From Succinivibrio dextrinosolvens (GTDB lineage: Bacteria > Pseudomonadota > Gammaproteobacteria > Enterobacterales > Succinivibrionaceae), in contig NZ_CP047056.1 of the NCBI RefSeq assembly GCF_011065405.1, positions 1,572,747 through 1,636,746 on the forward strand: 64,000 nt of DNA, written 5' to 3'. The number at the start of each line of letters is the position of its first letter. The first letter of the stretch is position 1. Of the stretch, positions 1 through 7,550 are shown piece after piece. A program made the position numbers and the translations under genes. A model generated the notes under the pieces. That model did no database searches. It had not been told where the DNA came from and saw only the letters and a program-made list of their open reading frames with translations.

Positions 1-1700
1 TACAAAATACCAGGACTGTGCCTTACCATCTCATATTTATCAGCCACCCCAACAAGAGTTTCCGTTGAACCAAGAATCAGATACCCACCAGGATTTAAGC
101 ACATGGTAAGCTTACGCAGAATTTCAGCTTTCACGTCATTTGAGAAATAAATCAGAACGTTTCTGCAGAAAATAACGTCAAACTTACCCATTAGCGCATA
201 TGAACCGAGCAGATTCATTGGTCTGAATTCAACCATAGATTTAACTCTAGGATCAATCTGCATAATGTTAGGATTTCTGGTTGGTTTAAAGAACTTAGAC
301 TTACGCTCTGCCGATAAACCTCTAGATAATGCATGAACATCGTATTGACCAAGCTTACAGGTTGCGAGCATCTCAGGAGACAGGTCTGTTCCAATGATCT
401 GAGTCTGTTTAGGATCAATATGGAGCATTTTTGCCATCTGCTCCTGAACCACGATACCGATTGAATAAGGCTCCTGACCTGATGAACATGCTGCTGACCA
501 TATTCTGACAGGATACTTACCTTTCTTAGCTAGCTCAGGAAGAATGAACTGCTCTAAAGCTGTATAAGGATAGGTATCACGGAACCATAAGGTTTCGTTA
601 GTTGTCATCGCATCTATAACAGCCTCCTGAATCTTGTTATTAGGAGTATTCTCCATTGCCTTGTTAATAAGCTCATCGACATTGGAAATACCAAATTTTG
701 AAAGCAGAGTGGACAGGCGGCTGTTAACAAGATACTGTTTGCCGGCACCTAAAACAATACCGCATTTTTCCTCAATAAAAGCAGCAAAGCGTCTGTACTG
801 AACATCAGTAACCTCCTGACCAGGCTCAACAGCAGGAGCATTTCCTGCATCAGAAGAACCAGAATGCAGAGGTGATCTTTTAGCAGTTGAAAGCGCAGCC
901 CTTGTCTCAGCAAATTTCTTTGCAAATTCATCGCTGCTGACAGGAGCAGAGGTTCTTGAACCTAAAGTTCCTGAGACCGAAGTGGCAGATGTCGCCGTAA
1001 ATGCAGAAGGTCTTACAGCTGTAGAGACTGTTGAAGTGAAGGATGAAGTCCTTGTAGCAGCGGTTGAAGCGGCTGAAGCAGTTGCAGCCATCGATGAAGT
1101 AAAAACAGATGGACGAGTTGCAGCACCGGCAGATGAAGATGGTTGCGCTGTAGTACCAAAGGCAGATGGTCTTGCAGCTGTAGTTGATGTTGCTGTAAAA
1201 GCAGAAGGTCTTGCTGTTGTAGCTGTAGCCGCTGATGTGGCAGATGCATTAGGAGCGGTTCCTAAAGTAGAAGGTCTTGCCATGGATGAACCAGCAGCAG
1301 AAGCTGTTGAAGCACTTGCAGGTGTTGGAGGAACAGGACTTGGAGACAAAGCTGCAGGACGGGCAGCAGTTGCACTGCTTACAGAAGTTAAAGGCACGGT
1401 CTTGCTTTGAGCCGTTGACGAAAATGCAGAAGAAGCACTAGGTACAGATGTTTTACCGTAAGCAAACTGTGATGCTGCCGAAGCAGTCGCTCCACCAAAA
1501 CCTGCCGGCTTAGCAGCTGCAGAGGATAAAGTTGAACCAGTTCCGGCTGTAAAAGTTGATGGTTTTGTGGAAGTCCCAGCATTAGTTCCAAAAGAACTAC
1601 CGCTAGTTGAAGAAGTTGAGGCTGGTGAACCTAAAGATGAAGAAAATGTTTTAGAAAACTTACCTTCACTGTTGTTATTATTTGAATTTGTAAATGTCAT
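1..1700 (-). CDS. cheR: CheR chemotaxis protein methyltransferase, 3' end beyond window, long low-complexity N-terminus
   Basis: This protein methylates glutamates of chemoreceptors using S-adenosylmethionine. The C-terminal part carries the CheR all-alpha N domain (from about residue 300, YRRFAAFIEEKCGI) and the methyltransferase domain, with the SAM-site motif WSAACSSGQEPYSI and the FCRNVLIYF motif. The last codons lie beyond base 1. What is odd is about 290 residues in front of these domains, almost only Ser, Thr, Ala, Pro and Gly, with RPSAF-type units repeated several times. Family members are usually about 270-300 residues in total. The ATG at 1700 lies 10 bases from an AAAGG; an in-frame ATG at 1709 is too close to it. 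The frame is open throughout. CheR identity is certain from motifs; the role of the extension is unknown. Confidence 0.93.
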   Translation of the reverse strand, partial: MTFTNSNNNNSEGKFSKTFSSSLGSPASTSSTSGSSFGTNAGTSTKPSTFTAGTGSTLSSAAAKPAGFGGATASAASQFAYGKTSVPSASSAFSSTAQSKTVPLTSVSSATAARPAALSPSPVPPTPASASTASAAGSSMARPSTLGTAPNASATSAATATTARPSAFTATSTTAARPSAFGTTAQPSSSAGAATRPSVFTSSMAATASAASTAATRTSSFTSTVSTAVRPSAFTATSATSVSGTLGSRTSAPVSSDEFAKKFAETRAALSTAKRSPLHSGSSDAGNAPAVEPGQEVTDVQYRRFAAFIEEKCGIVLGAGKQYLVNSRLSTLLSKFGISNVDELINKAMENTPNNKIQEAVIDAMTTNETLWFRDTYPYTALEQFILPELAKKGKYPVRIWSAACSSGQEPYSIGIVVQEQMAKMLHIDPKQTQIIGTDLSPEMLATCKLGQYDVHALSRGLSAERKSKFFKPTRNPNIMQIDPRVKSMVEFRPMNLLGSYALMGKFDVIFCRNVLIYFSNDVKAEILRKLTMCLNPGGYLILGSTETLVGVADKYEMVRHSPGIL

Positions 1701-1709
1701 CTCATCCAT

Positions 1710-2234
1710 GCCTTTACATATAATTACGAAACAAAAACATTTTATAAATCAAAATGTTCAGTGATCTTTATTATAGTTAATAAATAGCGTTTTTTTATAA
1801 AAAACAGATATTAATAAGAAAAAAGCCTTATTGTAGACAAAAATTTTAATTATAAAAATATCAATTTGATTTTTAAGCACAAAATACACTTAGCCGTTTA
1901 TTGATTATCAACAAAACAGCAAAACAATTCAGTCTTTTCAAAGAGAAAAAGGCAACCTCATCTGTGGCAATTTGCCTACCATATACAATAAAGAATAATT
2001 TGCAAATCAGAGTAAACAAAAGAAATCTAAAAATTTTGCGGATTAAATCACACCGGCAACACTATTATTTGTAAATAAGTGCGATAACTCCAACTTTACT
2101 GAAACAGCTACTCAAAAATCATATCAGACACATTCTTTCTCTATTTAAAAACTGTGTCTTTTAATACGGTCTGCACGGCTAGAATATGCTATTATCTGAG
2201 TAAGAATATTCATTTTCTGAACAAGGAAAATCCG
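1710..2234. other. divergent intergenic region between cheR and flgA
   Basis: About 520 bases, very AT-rich, between two divergently read genes. It must hold the promoters of both. I looked for sigma-54 (GG-N10-GC) and sigma-28 patterns and saw no convincing match. No small gene with a good ribosome site was seen. Confidence 0.5.
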
Positions 2235-2942
2235 GTGCTACAGATTATAAAGCAAATATCCTGTTTAGTTTTGTGGGGACTCTTTATTCGCCCTTTGACT
2301 GTCAATGCGACTCAAGCAGAGGCAGATTTCCTTTCAAATGTGGCAAAACAGTACATGCTGGCACAATTTTCCACAAACAGTCCAGATAAAAAATATGTTG
2401 TAAAAGTTGCAAAGTTGGATCCTAACCGCAACTACGGAGGAAAATGTTCAGGCTATCTGACAGCAGAACTCCAGAATACCGAAATAAAAAAGAGTAATGT
2501 CGTAAAAATCACCTGTTCAAGAAAAGAAAATCCTTATGTGATAAGTATTCCTGTAACTGTGTCCGTATTACGAGCTTCAATTGTTGCTGCATCCAATATC
2601 CAGAGAGGAAATGTTATTACTCCTAACATGATTGAAGATACCTATGTTAATGAAAACACAACAACAGCTTCAGTTATCAATGATAAGGCTCAGCTTGTCG
2701 GCAGTAAAGCAAAGAAAGATATCAGAGCAGGAGAACAGTTTAAGATAAGCGATATCACACTTATTGCAAAGGGAGATATCGTAACCATTGAAGCAAGTTC
2801 AAAGAATCTTTACATAAAAACTCAGGGAATTGCTCTTGATGAAGGAAAATTGAACGATACGATTCAGGTCAGAAACAGTAAAACCGGAAAAATAGTCACC
2901 GGAATCGTAGATGGGCCTGGAATTGTGAGAGTTATTTTTTAA
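2235..2942 (+). CDS. flgA: FlgA, flagellar P-ring assembly chaperone
   Basis: FlgA is a periplasmic chaperone for assembly of the FlgI P-ring around the flagellar rod. The C-terminal half has the SAF/FlgA pattern: SNIQRGNVITPNMIE, then KAKKDIRAGEQFKISDI, then IVTIEASSKNLYIKTQG and a terminal GPGIVRVIF. I place the start at the GTG at 2235 because an AAGGA lies 8-9 bases upstream and because it gives a clean signal peptide (hydrophobic stretch ending near VNA). A longer frame from a GTG at 2154 has no ribosome site and would bury the signal peptide. The result is about 235 residues, close to the E. coli length of 219. It reads in the same direction as flgM, about 160 bases further on. Confidence 0.92.
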   Translation: MLQIIKQISCLVLWGLFIRPLTVNATQAEADFLSNVAKQYMLAQFSTNSPDKKYVVKVAKLDPNRNYGGKCSGYLTAELQNTEIKKSNVVKITCSRKENPYVISIPVTVSVLRASIVAASNIQRGNVITPNMIEDTYVNENTTTASVINDKAQLVGSKAKKDIRAGEQFKISDITLIAKGDIVTIEASSKNLYIKTQGIALDEGKLNDTIQVRNSKTGKIVTGIVDGPGIVRVIF

Positions 2943-2998
2943 TAAAATCAAAGAGAAAGAATTTTTTCAAAAAAATTTAATTTTTTTTAAATTTTTGT

Positions 2999-3025
2999 TT
3001 AAGTTTTTTTCCTTTATTCCGTTAA
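2999..3025 (+). promoter_or_regulatory. predicted sigma-28 (FliA) promoter of flgM
   Basis: TTAAGTTT (7 of 8 to TAAAGTTT), 11 bases, then TCCGTTAA (6 of 8 to GCCGATAA). Spacing equals the enterobacterial FliA consensus. It is about 75 bases before the flgM start, and flgM is a classical class III target. Confidence 0.6.
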
Positions 3026-3100
3026 CAAATTAACAGTGATAATTTAGTGATTCACTGATAATATATCTTAAAGAGAGAGAAAAGAATTGAGGGTAGTATC

Positions 3101-3427
3101 ATGGCAATAGATGCATTAAATAGCCGCATATATAAGAGCGGTGTCAAAGAGTCCGTTGCTACTGCCAAAAACGTAGCACAAAGTCCAATTGAGAATGTCG
3201 CAAAAGAGGCATTATCAAAAGCAGGCGCAGATTCTGTAGTTCTGACAAGCAATGCACAGATTCTGACAAAAGGCACTCAAAAAGCAAAAGATGCCTCTGG
3301 GATAGATTTAACCAAGGTAGAAAAATTAAAAAATGCAATAAAGGATGGCTCATATAAGATAGATTATGAATCTGTAGCAAATAAGCTGATTGATTCTGAG
3401 GACGAGCTGTCTTCCATATTTGGATAA
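3101..3427 (+). CDS. flgM: FlgM, anti-sigma-28 factor
   Basis: FlgM binds sigma-28 (FliA) and holds late flagellar genes off until it is exported through the finished hook. At 108 residues it has the family length (about 100). The conserved C-terminal half is visible: DSVVLTSNAQIL, then DLTKVEKLKNAIKDGSYKID and YESVANKLI. The start ATG follows GAGGG at good spacing. A predicted FliA promoter lies upstream and a strong terminator follows after an unusual structured 3' UTR. Odd: flgN, normally the next gene, is on the opposite strand 2 kb away. Confidence 0.93.
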   Translation: MAIDALNSRIYKSGVKESVATAKNVAQSPIENVAKEALSKAGADSVVLTSNAQILTKGTQKAKDASGIDLTKVEKLKNAIKDGSYKIDYESVANKLIDSEDELSSIFG

Positions 3428-3428
3428 G

Positions 3429-3488
3429 CTCTGTTTTGCAGGAGAACAGAGTATCCCAATTAAACCTCATTTTTGCAGGAGGATGAGG
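3429..3488 (+). ncRNA. flgM 3' UTR: twin hairpins with GGA loops, possible CsrA-binding RNA
   Basis: Two consecutive hairpins follow the flgM stop. The first has stem CTCTGTT/AACAGAG (3429-3435 with 3445-3451) and loop TTGCAGGAG. The second has stem CCTCAT/ATGAGG (3465-3470 with 3483-3488) and loop TTTTGCAGGAGG. The stems differ in sequence, but both loops expose the same TTGCAGGAG, and GGA in a hairpin loop is the CsrA recognition element. A terminator follows at 3494. The structure is seen directly; CsrA binding is inference. Confidence 0.5.
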
Positions 3489-3493
3489 TCTTA

Positions 3494-3524
3494 CCCAGCA
3501 ACCAGTTGCTGGGTTTGTTTTTTT
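3494..3524 (+). terminator. rho-independent terminator after flgM
   Basis: CCCAGCAAC pairs with GTTGCTGGG and is followed by TTTGTTTTTTT. Strong stem and uridine tract on the plus strand. Confidence 0.9.
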
Positions 3525-3550
3525 ATAACTAAGGACAAAATCGTATTTAC

Positions 3551-3655
3551 TTACGCAAGCAAAAATTTATTACCCCATCTTACAGCGTAAACAAACATAC
3601 AAAATTCTAGAATTATTGCAACTACTCCTAAAATTACGATAGCAAGATCAGACAT
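3551..3655 (-). CDS. 34-residue single-span membrane peptide
   Basis: I do not recognise this gene. It encodes 34 residues beginning MSDLAIVILGVVAIILEF, one hydrophobic segment followed by a short basic tail (RWGNKF). The ATG is preceded by GGAGACTGAAA, a good ribosome site. The same leader, GGAGACTAGAA, precedes the neighbouring 30-residue gene, and 12 bases (AACCAGTTGCTG) beyond its 3' end recur at 3714, so the two may be copies of one unit. Possible roles include a small membrane regulator or a toxin; nothing visible decides this. Confidence 0.5.
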   Translation of the reverse strand: MSDLAIVILGVVAIILEFCMFVYAVRWGNKFLLA

Positions 3656-3820
3656 TTTCAGTCTCCAAATATACAAAAAAAATCAAACAGGATACGCATA
3701 ATCCGAAAACGAAAACCAGTTGCTGAAGTTGTTTTTTTTAGAAATAAATCTTGTTTACGTACGCTGTTTCTTTAGTCATAGCATCTTGCTAACCACTTCA
3801 TACTATTTATACTGGAATCA

Positions 3821-3913
3821 CTACTTAAAAGCTCTTTTTGCTAAATAAAAAAAGACACCAAAACAAATAAATATTGAAACAAAACAAACAATTGTTAGTA
3901 TTAGTCCATACAT
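3821..3913 (-). CDS. 30-residue single-span membrane peptide
   Basis: Unrecognised. The 30 residues start MYGLILTIVCFVSIFICF and end in YLAKRAFK, a single membrane helix with a basic C-terminus. The ribosome site GGAGACTAGAA is nearly identical to that of the 34-residue gene downstream on the same strand. It starts 18 bases after the stop of the preceding 64-residue gene, so these look co-transcribed. Confidence 0.5.
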   Translation of the reverse strand: MYGLILTIVCFVSIFICFGVFFYLAKRAFK

Positions 3914-3931
3914 TTCTAGTCTCCATTCTTT

Positions 3932-4126
3932 TCAGCCAAGCTCAAAAAAAATAAACTCAACAAACAAAGAGGTTAGAGTTATTACTGATGCTGTCCCCGT
4001 TGTAAGCTCATATTCATAAATTCTCTTATGATTAACGATTGCATATCCAAAGATACTCAAAATAGCTGTTACATCAATGACCAAGAAGGATTTAGTTAAA
4101 TCTATATAATTCTGAATTTTCCTCAT
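3932..4126 (-). CDS. small two-span membrane protein, hypothetical
   Basis: Unrecognised. From the ATG at 4126 it has 64 residues with two hydrophobic segments (SFLVIDVTAILSIFGYAIV and ASVITLTSLFVEFIFFELG) around a polar loop (NHKRIYEYELTTG). An ATG at 4135 in frame is too close to the AAGG motif, which suits the 4126 start better. It heads a row of three tiny leftward membrane-protein genes placed between flgM and an AAA ATPase. Confidence 0.45.
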   Translation of the reverse strand: MRKIQNYIDLTKSFLVIDVTAILSIFGYAIVNHKRIYEYELTTGTASVITLTSLFVEFIFFELG

Positions 4127-4252
4127 ACTGTACATGCCTTGAATTATAGACTATTTGCTCTCTCAAAAATCAACGCATCAATCCCAAACATAAATTCAAA
4201 ACATTCTTGAACTCGTATTATAAGTTATAGACCTAAGAAAGATTTCTCATAC

Positions 4253-5230
4253 TTATTCCTGATTAACAACCACTTTAGAATTTTCATGCCCAAATATATC
4301 ATTGCACAATCTCATAACATATTCATATTCAACTGCAGGCAATCTTAGAGCAAAACACATCTTTATGATCTTATGAACATCCAGCGAAGTATTTAAGGAT
4401 AAAAGACCTGCTATTTTAAGTAAGGATCTGGTAGAAAAAGGAGCAGATAACTGTCTGATACCATTTTCAAAACCATTCTCTATAACCTGTCTTAAATCAT
4501 GAGCAAATTTAAGCAGCTTCAGACACATATCTTCATCAATTGAGGGGTACATACTACGGATCATGGCTTTTTCAACATTTAATTTAGGATATGACATTTC
4601 CATAAATCTAAATCTATCTAAAAACGCCTGATTAAGCAGTCTGACGCCATTATAGAATCCACTCAGATCACCATTTCCCTTTGAATTGGCTGTGGCAACG
4701 ACTCTAAAATTAGGATGTGGTTTAATGATCTCTCCCTGATTGGCAACAATAGTTAGATCTTTTCCTTCTAAAACATCATTCAGTACGGTTAAATCTCCAG
4801 GAGACATTAAATCAACCTCATTTAAGATCAGGATTTCACCATACATCATTGCTCTGGCAAGAGGGCCGTATTCATATACCAGTTCTCCATTTTTAATTGA
4901 GGAATGACCTATAAGCTCCAAGGATTCAGATTTATTTGAAAGGGTAATCTGTTCTACAGGCCAATTAAGTCTTGCTGCAACCTGAAGTACAAGAGAGGTC
5001 TTGCCGCAGCCAGATGGCCCGCTTATATAAAGACAGTCTTTAAATGGATGGACCAGAAACAGTAACAAATCATTCAGACTGTTAAGTTCAAATACATAAT
5101 CAGAATCATAATTAGGAATATGAGCAGTGTAATTTACGGGACTAAAGTCAAATTCAGAAACTACAAGCTTATCATTACCAAAGATATTACAAAGATTAAC
5201 CAACCCCATCATCTCTCCATTTTTTTTCAT
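4253..5230 (-). CDS. MoxR/CobS-type AAA ATPase, orphan
   Basis: A 325-residue ATPase. It has Walker A GPSGCGKTS (about residue 70), Walker B ILILNEVDLMSP (about 133), sensor-1 VVATANS and an arginine-finger region FLDRFRF. The layout matches the AAA_5 / CobS-MoxR group, which usually works with a VWA-domain partner to remodel or insert metals into target proteins. No VWA partner is seen nearby. The gene lies between three tiny membrane-protein genes and the flgOPN operon, so a flagellar or envelope role is possible but unproven. Start is not certain: the ATG at 5230 has a weak site, and a downstream ATG follows GGAG. Confidence 0.75.
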   Translation of the reverse strand: MKKNGEMMGLVNLCNIFGNDKLVVSEFDFSPVNYTAHIPNYDSDYVFELNSLNDLLLFLVHPFKDCLYISGPSGCGKTSLVLQVAARLNWPVEQITLSNKSESLELIGHSSIKNGELVYEYGPLARAMMYGEILILNEVDLMSPGDLTVLNDVLEGKDLTIVANQGEIIKPHPNFRVVATANSKGNGDLSGFYNGVRLLNQAFLDRFRFMEMSYPKLNVEKAMIRSMYPSIDEDMCLKLLKFAHDLRQVIENGFENGIRQLSAPFSTRSLLKIAGLLSLNTSLDVHKIIKMCFALRLPAVEYEYVMRLCNDIFGHENSKVVVNQE

Positions 5231-5397
5231 TTCTTATTCTTAAAGGATTTCCTTAAAAAATTTATCTGAATAATAAATGAGAAATTTTTGGGTATGCATT
5301 TAACCTATTCAAAATTTGTCAGAATTCGAAATAGCTGATTGATTTGTAAGATATAAAAAAAATTTAAAAGAGATGGCAGGAGGATAATAAAATTACA

Positions 5398-5427
5398 ATA
5401 GTCCTGACAAAAGCAAATCAGGACTAT
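5398..5427 (-). terminator. terminator after flgOPN
   Basis: ATAGTCCTGA and its complement TCAGGACTAT around a 10-base loop, followed on the minus strand by TGTAATTTTATT. It sits just after the flgN stop. Confidence 0.7.
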
Positions 5428-5436
5428 CCAAACTGA

Positions 5437-5922
5437 CTAGGCAGAAACGGAGACACGAAGTGGTGCTCTTGCTGAGGCGCTTCCCTTGCAGTTATAGGTT
5501 TTATTGCAGGTAACCAGATCGCGAGCCTCAATCAGCAGAGCCTGAAGTTTATTAGAAGACTGCATGCACATGGTTATAAGTCTGCCATTGACCTCATTTC
5601 TGAAATGACATTTCTTCATCTTGTCTTTGATAATCAGCACCTCGGCACTGTATTTGGTCTTAAGCGTCTGAACCTCAGGATGAAGCTTTAACTTCTGATC
5701 ATTTGACTGAAGCTTTAGCATAAGATCTGACTTTTCAGTGGATATTCCCTGCAGAAGCTCAAAATGTCTGTCCTTTAAAGCCATATATTCTTTGCTGATA
5801 ACCTGTTCAAGGCTATTAAGTACAGCATTCTGCATCATCAGATAGTCTTTTATTGGTTTTACAGCAGGGGCCTGATTATTAGGAGTTATTTTTTTGAATA
5901 CAAATCTGTTTGCTGTTTCCAT
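5437..5922 (-). CDS. flgN: FlgN, export chaperone for hook-filament junction proteins
   Basis: FlgN keeps FlgK and FlgL soluble and delivers them to the flagellar export gate. The 161-residue product is mostly alpha-helical and ends with the family's C-terminal signature, NGRLITMCMQSSNKLQALL followed by a TYNCKGSA tail like the LYDAKG of Vibrio FlgN. It has a GAGGAG ribosome site and starts 9 bases after flgP. It is the last gene of flgO-flgP-flgN. In many bacteria flgN follows flgM; here they are apart and on opposite strands. Assignment rests on the C-terminal motif and on context. Confidence 0.8.
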   Translation of the reverse strand: METANRFVFKKITPNNQAPAVKPIKDYLMMQNAVLNSLEQVISKEYMALKDRHFELLQGISTEKSDLMLKLQSNDQKLKLHPEVQTLKTKYSAEVLIIKDKMKKCHFRNEVNGRLITMCMQSSNKLQALLIEARDLVTCNKTYNCKGSASARAPLRVSVSA

Positions 5923-5931
5923 AATCTCCTC

Positions 5932-6384
5932 CTAAAGAGCTCCGCGCATATCATACATATCGTATACCACACGGGTATCAAGCTCGACTTCTGTTGCATA
6001 TGTGTCACCCATAGCATACTGTCTAATAACTCTTGCACCGTGAATAAAACCATCAACCTCGGTATTTACATTATTTGAGGTTTCAACACTGTTGCTGTTA
6101 AGAGAATCCTTTGCACTAATATAAACGCCATTTACCTGCTCGGACAGTTCTCTATATGCTTCAATCTTAGATGCGCGCATCGCTTTAATCTGCTTCATCT
6201 GAGAAGTTGCTCCAGGCTGTCTTGAAATTGACGCATATCCGGTAGCTCTTAATACAGGGAAAGCGCTAGGCTTTTTCACCCCAGAATCAGTAAAGCTTAG
6301 ATTTCTTGTCAGAAAAGTTGAAGAGCAGGAGGTCAATGCCAAAGACATGGCAATTGCGACTACAGCTATCTTTAAAACCTTCAT
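5932..6384 (-). CDS. flgP: FlgP, flagellar outer-membrane lipoprotein
   Basis: FlgP is an outer-membrane lipoprotein that Vibrio and Campylobacter need for motility and for outer-membrane structures round the flagellar motor. The 150-residue product has a lipobox (LALTSC, Cys at about residue 20). An LPP20-type domain follows, with YASISRQPG, MRASKIEAYRELSEQVNGVYI and a terminal VVYDMYDMRGAL. A strong GGAGGGG ribosome site precedes the ATG, 12 bases after flgO. Confidence 0.88.
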   Translation of the reverse strand: MKVLKIAVVAIAMSLALTSCSSTFLTRNLSFTDSGVKKPSAFPVLRATGYASISRQPGATSQMKQIKAMRASKIEAYRELSEQVNGVYISAKDSLNSNSVETSNNVNTEVDGFIHGARVIRQYAMGDTYATEVELDTRVVYDMYDMRGAL

Positions 6385-6396
6385 TTTTCGCCCCTC

Positions 6397-7413
6397 CTAA
6401 TCACTTACTCTTGAATAATGACTCTCGTCATGAACGTCTCTAGTTAGTCTATCCTTGTACATATAGGATTGTGCTGGATAGATAACAGAGGATTTACCCG
6501 ATGTACCGATTGAGGATTTTTTCTTCTCGTACATATATCTCTCATAATTTCCGGTAGATGTTCCAGGAACTTTTGCTCCTTCAACATAGTACTTGGAATT
6601 AAAATCCTTCTTGTCAGTTGTATAGTAGTTATTTATAAATTCATCTTCCTTTCTCTTCTGAACTATTTTCTCCTGTTCTGGAGTCAGAGTAGAGCTATAT
6701 GAATAGGATGAAACGTGGACACTGCTAACAGTATCAGTTACCCCATTACCTGTCTTCTTAGTACTGTTAGGAAGATAATACAGATAAGATGTGGTACCGT
6801 TGATTGAACAGTTTTTCTCCCCCGTTCTGTAGCAGTAAGGAAGTCTTTCATAAGGTATAAAACCGGTTGAAGAGCCGACAACAGTTGAATTTGCCATATT
6901 AATGATACGGCCAACAACTACAATACCTTTATCGTTTCGTGTAATGGTACCAGCCAGAATGTGACGTACCATCGCCTGACGGGCAACCTTCTTCCAGTTA
7001 CGGGAGAATACAAATTCACCATCCTTGGTAATGGATATTGAACCTGTTAGTTTGTAATCAAAAACCTGAATACCTCTGCGGTCAAGCTCATGAACAAACA
7101 TTTCAGCCATTGATCTGCCTAAATATCCTGCATTCTCATATGTATCAGTGTCAACAAAAGATGTTACAGCAACTTTTGGAATTGACGGATTTCTGACAGC
7201 TCCTTTACCGTTAGCTGCATCAATTGCCTTCAAATCAGCAATCATTGTGGCATATAAGGTATCAGCCATTTCGGATACAGTCTTACTGATCTCCATGCCT
7301 CTCTGCTCATATACCTGAGCTCCTCCATTGCCACCAGGGGCAGGATTTGCCGTACAGCCAGAAATTGCAATCAATGTTGCAACACTTAGCATTTTTAATA
7401 ACATTCTCTCCAT
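6397..7413 (-). CDS. flgO: FlgO, flagellar outer-membrane protein
   Basis: FlgO is a secreted or outer-membrane flagellar factor first described in Vibrio, where flgO and flgP lie together next to flgT as here. The 338-residue product has a lipobox (AISGC) and a FlgO domain (about residues 50-190): IPKVAVTSFVDTDTY, GYLGRSMAEMFVHELDRRGI and HILAGTITRNDKGIVVVGRI. The C-terminal third is polar, Tyr- and Ser-rich, and less conserved. It heads the flgOPN operon, divergent from flgT. Confidence 0.87.
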   Translation of the reverse strand: MERMLLKMLSVATLIAISGCTANPAPGGNGGAQVYEQRGMEISKTVSEMADTLYATMIADLKAIDAANGKGAVRNPSIPKVAVTSFVDTDTYENAGYLGRSMAEMFVHELDRRGIQVFDYKLTGSISITKDGEFVFSRNWKKVARQAMVRHILAGTITRNDKGIVVVGRIINMANSTVVGSSTGFIPYERLPYCYRTGEKNCSINGTTSYLYYLPNSTKKTGNGVTDTVSSVHVSSYSYSSTLTPEQEKIVQKRKEDEFINNYYTTDKKDFNSKYYVEGAKVPGTSTGNYERYMYEKKKSSIGTSGKSSVIYPAQSYMYKDRLTRDVHDESHYSRVSD

Positions 7414-7462
7414 CCTGACCTTCTTTTGTACGTATAATCAACATATTACTGCAGAAAGAATT

Positions 7463-7480
7463 TCGTTATAAAAATAACGA
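7463..7480. promoter_or_regulatory. palindrome between flgO and flgT
   Basis: TCGTTAT, four A residues, ATAACGA: a perfect inverted repeat with 7-base arms in the middle of the divergent promoter region. It could be an operator shared by flgO and flgT; no known factor is recognised. Confidence 0.35.
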
Positions 7481-7550
7481 TTTCTAAAATCTTGGTGTGA
7501 ATAATGCAATTTCAATGCCATATGACAAAATTCAAACATCTGAGGTTTAT

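Noticed and set aside
982-1410. Plus-strand open frame of 142 codons, Ala/Val/Glu-rich
   Set aside because: It is the antisense shadow of the low-complexity N-terminus of cheR; no ribosome site and typical repeat-driven openness.
1013-1591. Other minus-strand frames (Leu/Gln/His-rich) in the same stretch
   Set aside because: Alternate frames of the repetitive cheR extension; the cheR frame continues into real CheR domains.
1965-1985. Possible sigma-54 promoter near TGGCAATTTGCC before flgA
   Set aside because: The GG-N10-GC spacing is not met on either strand.
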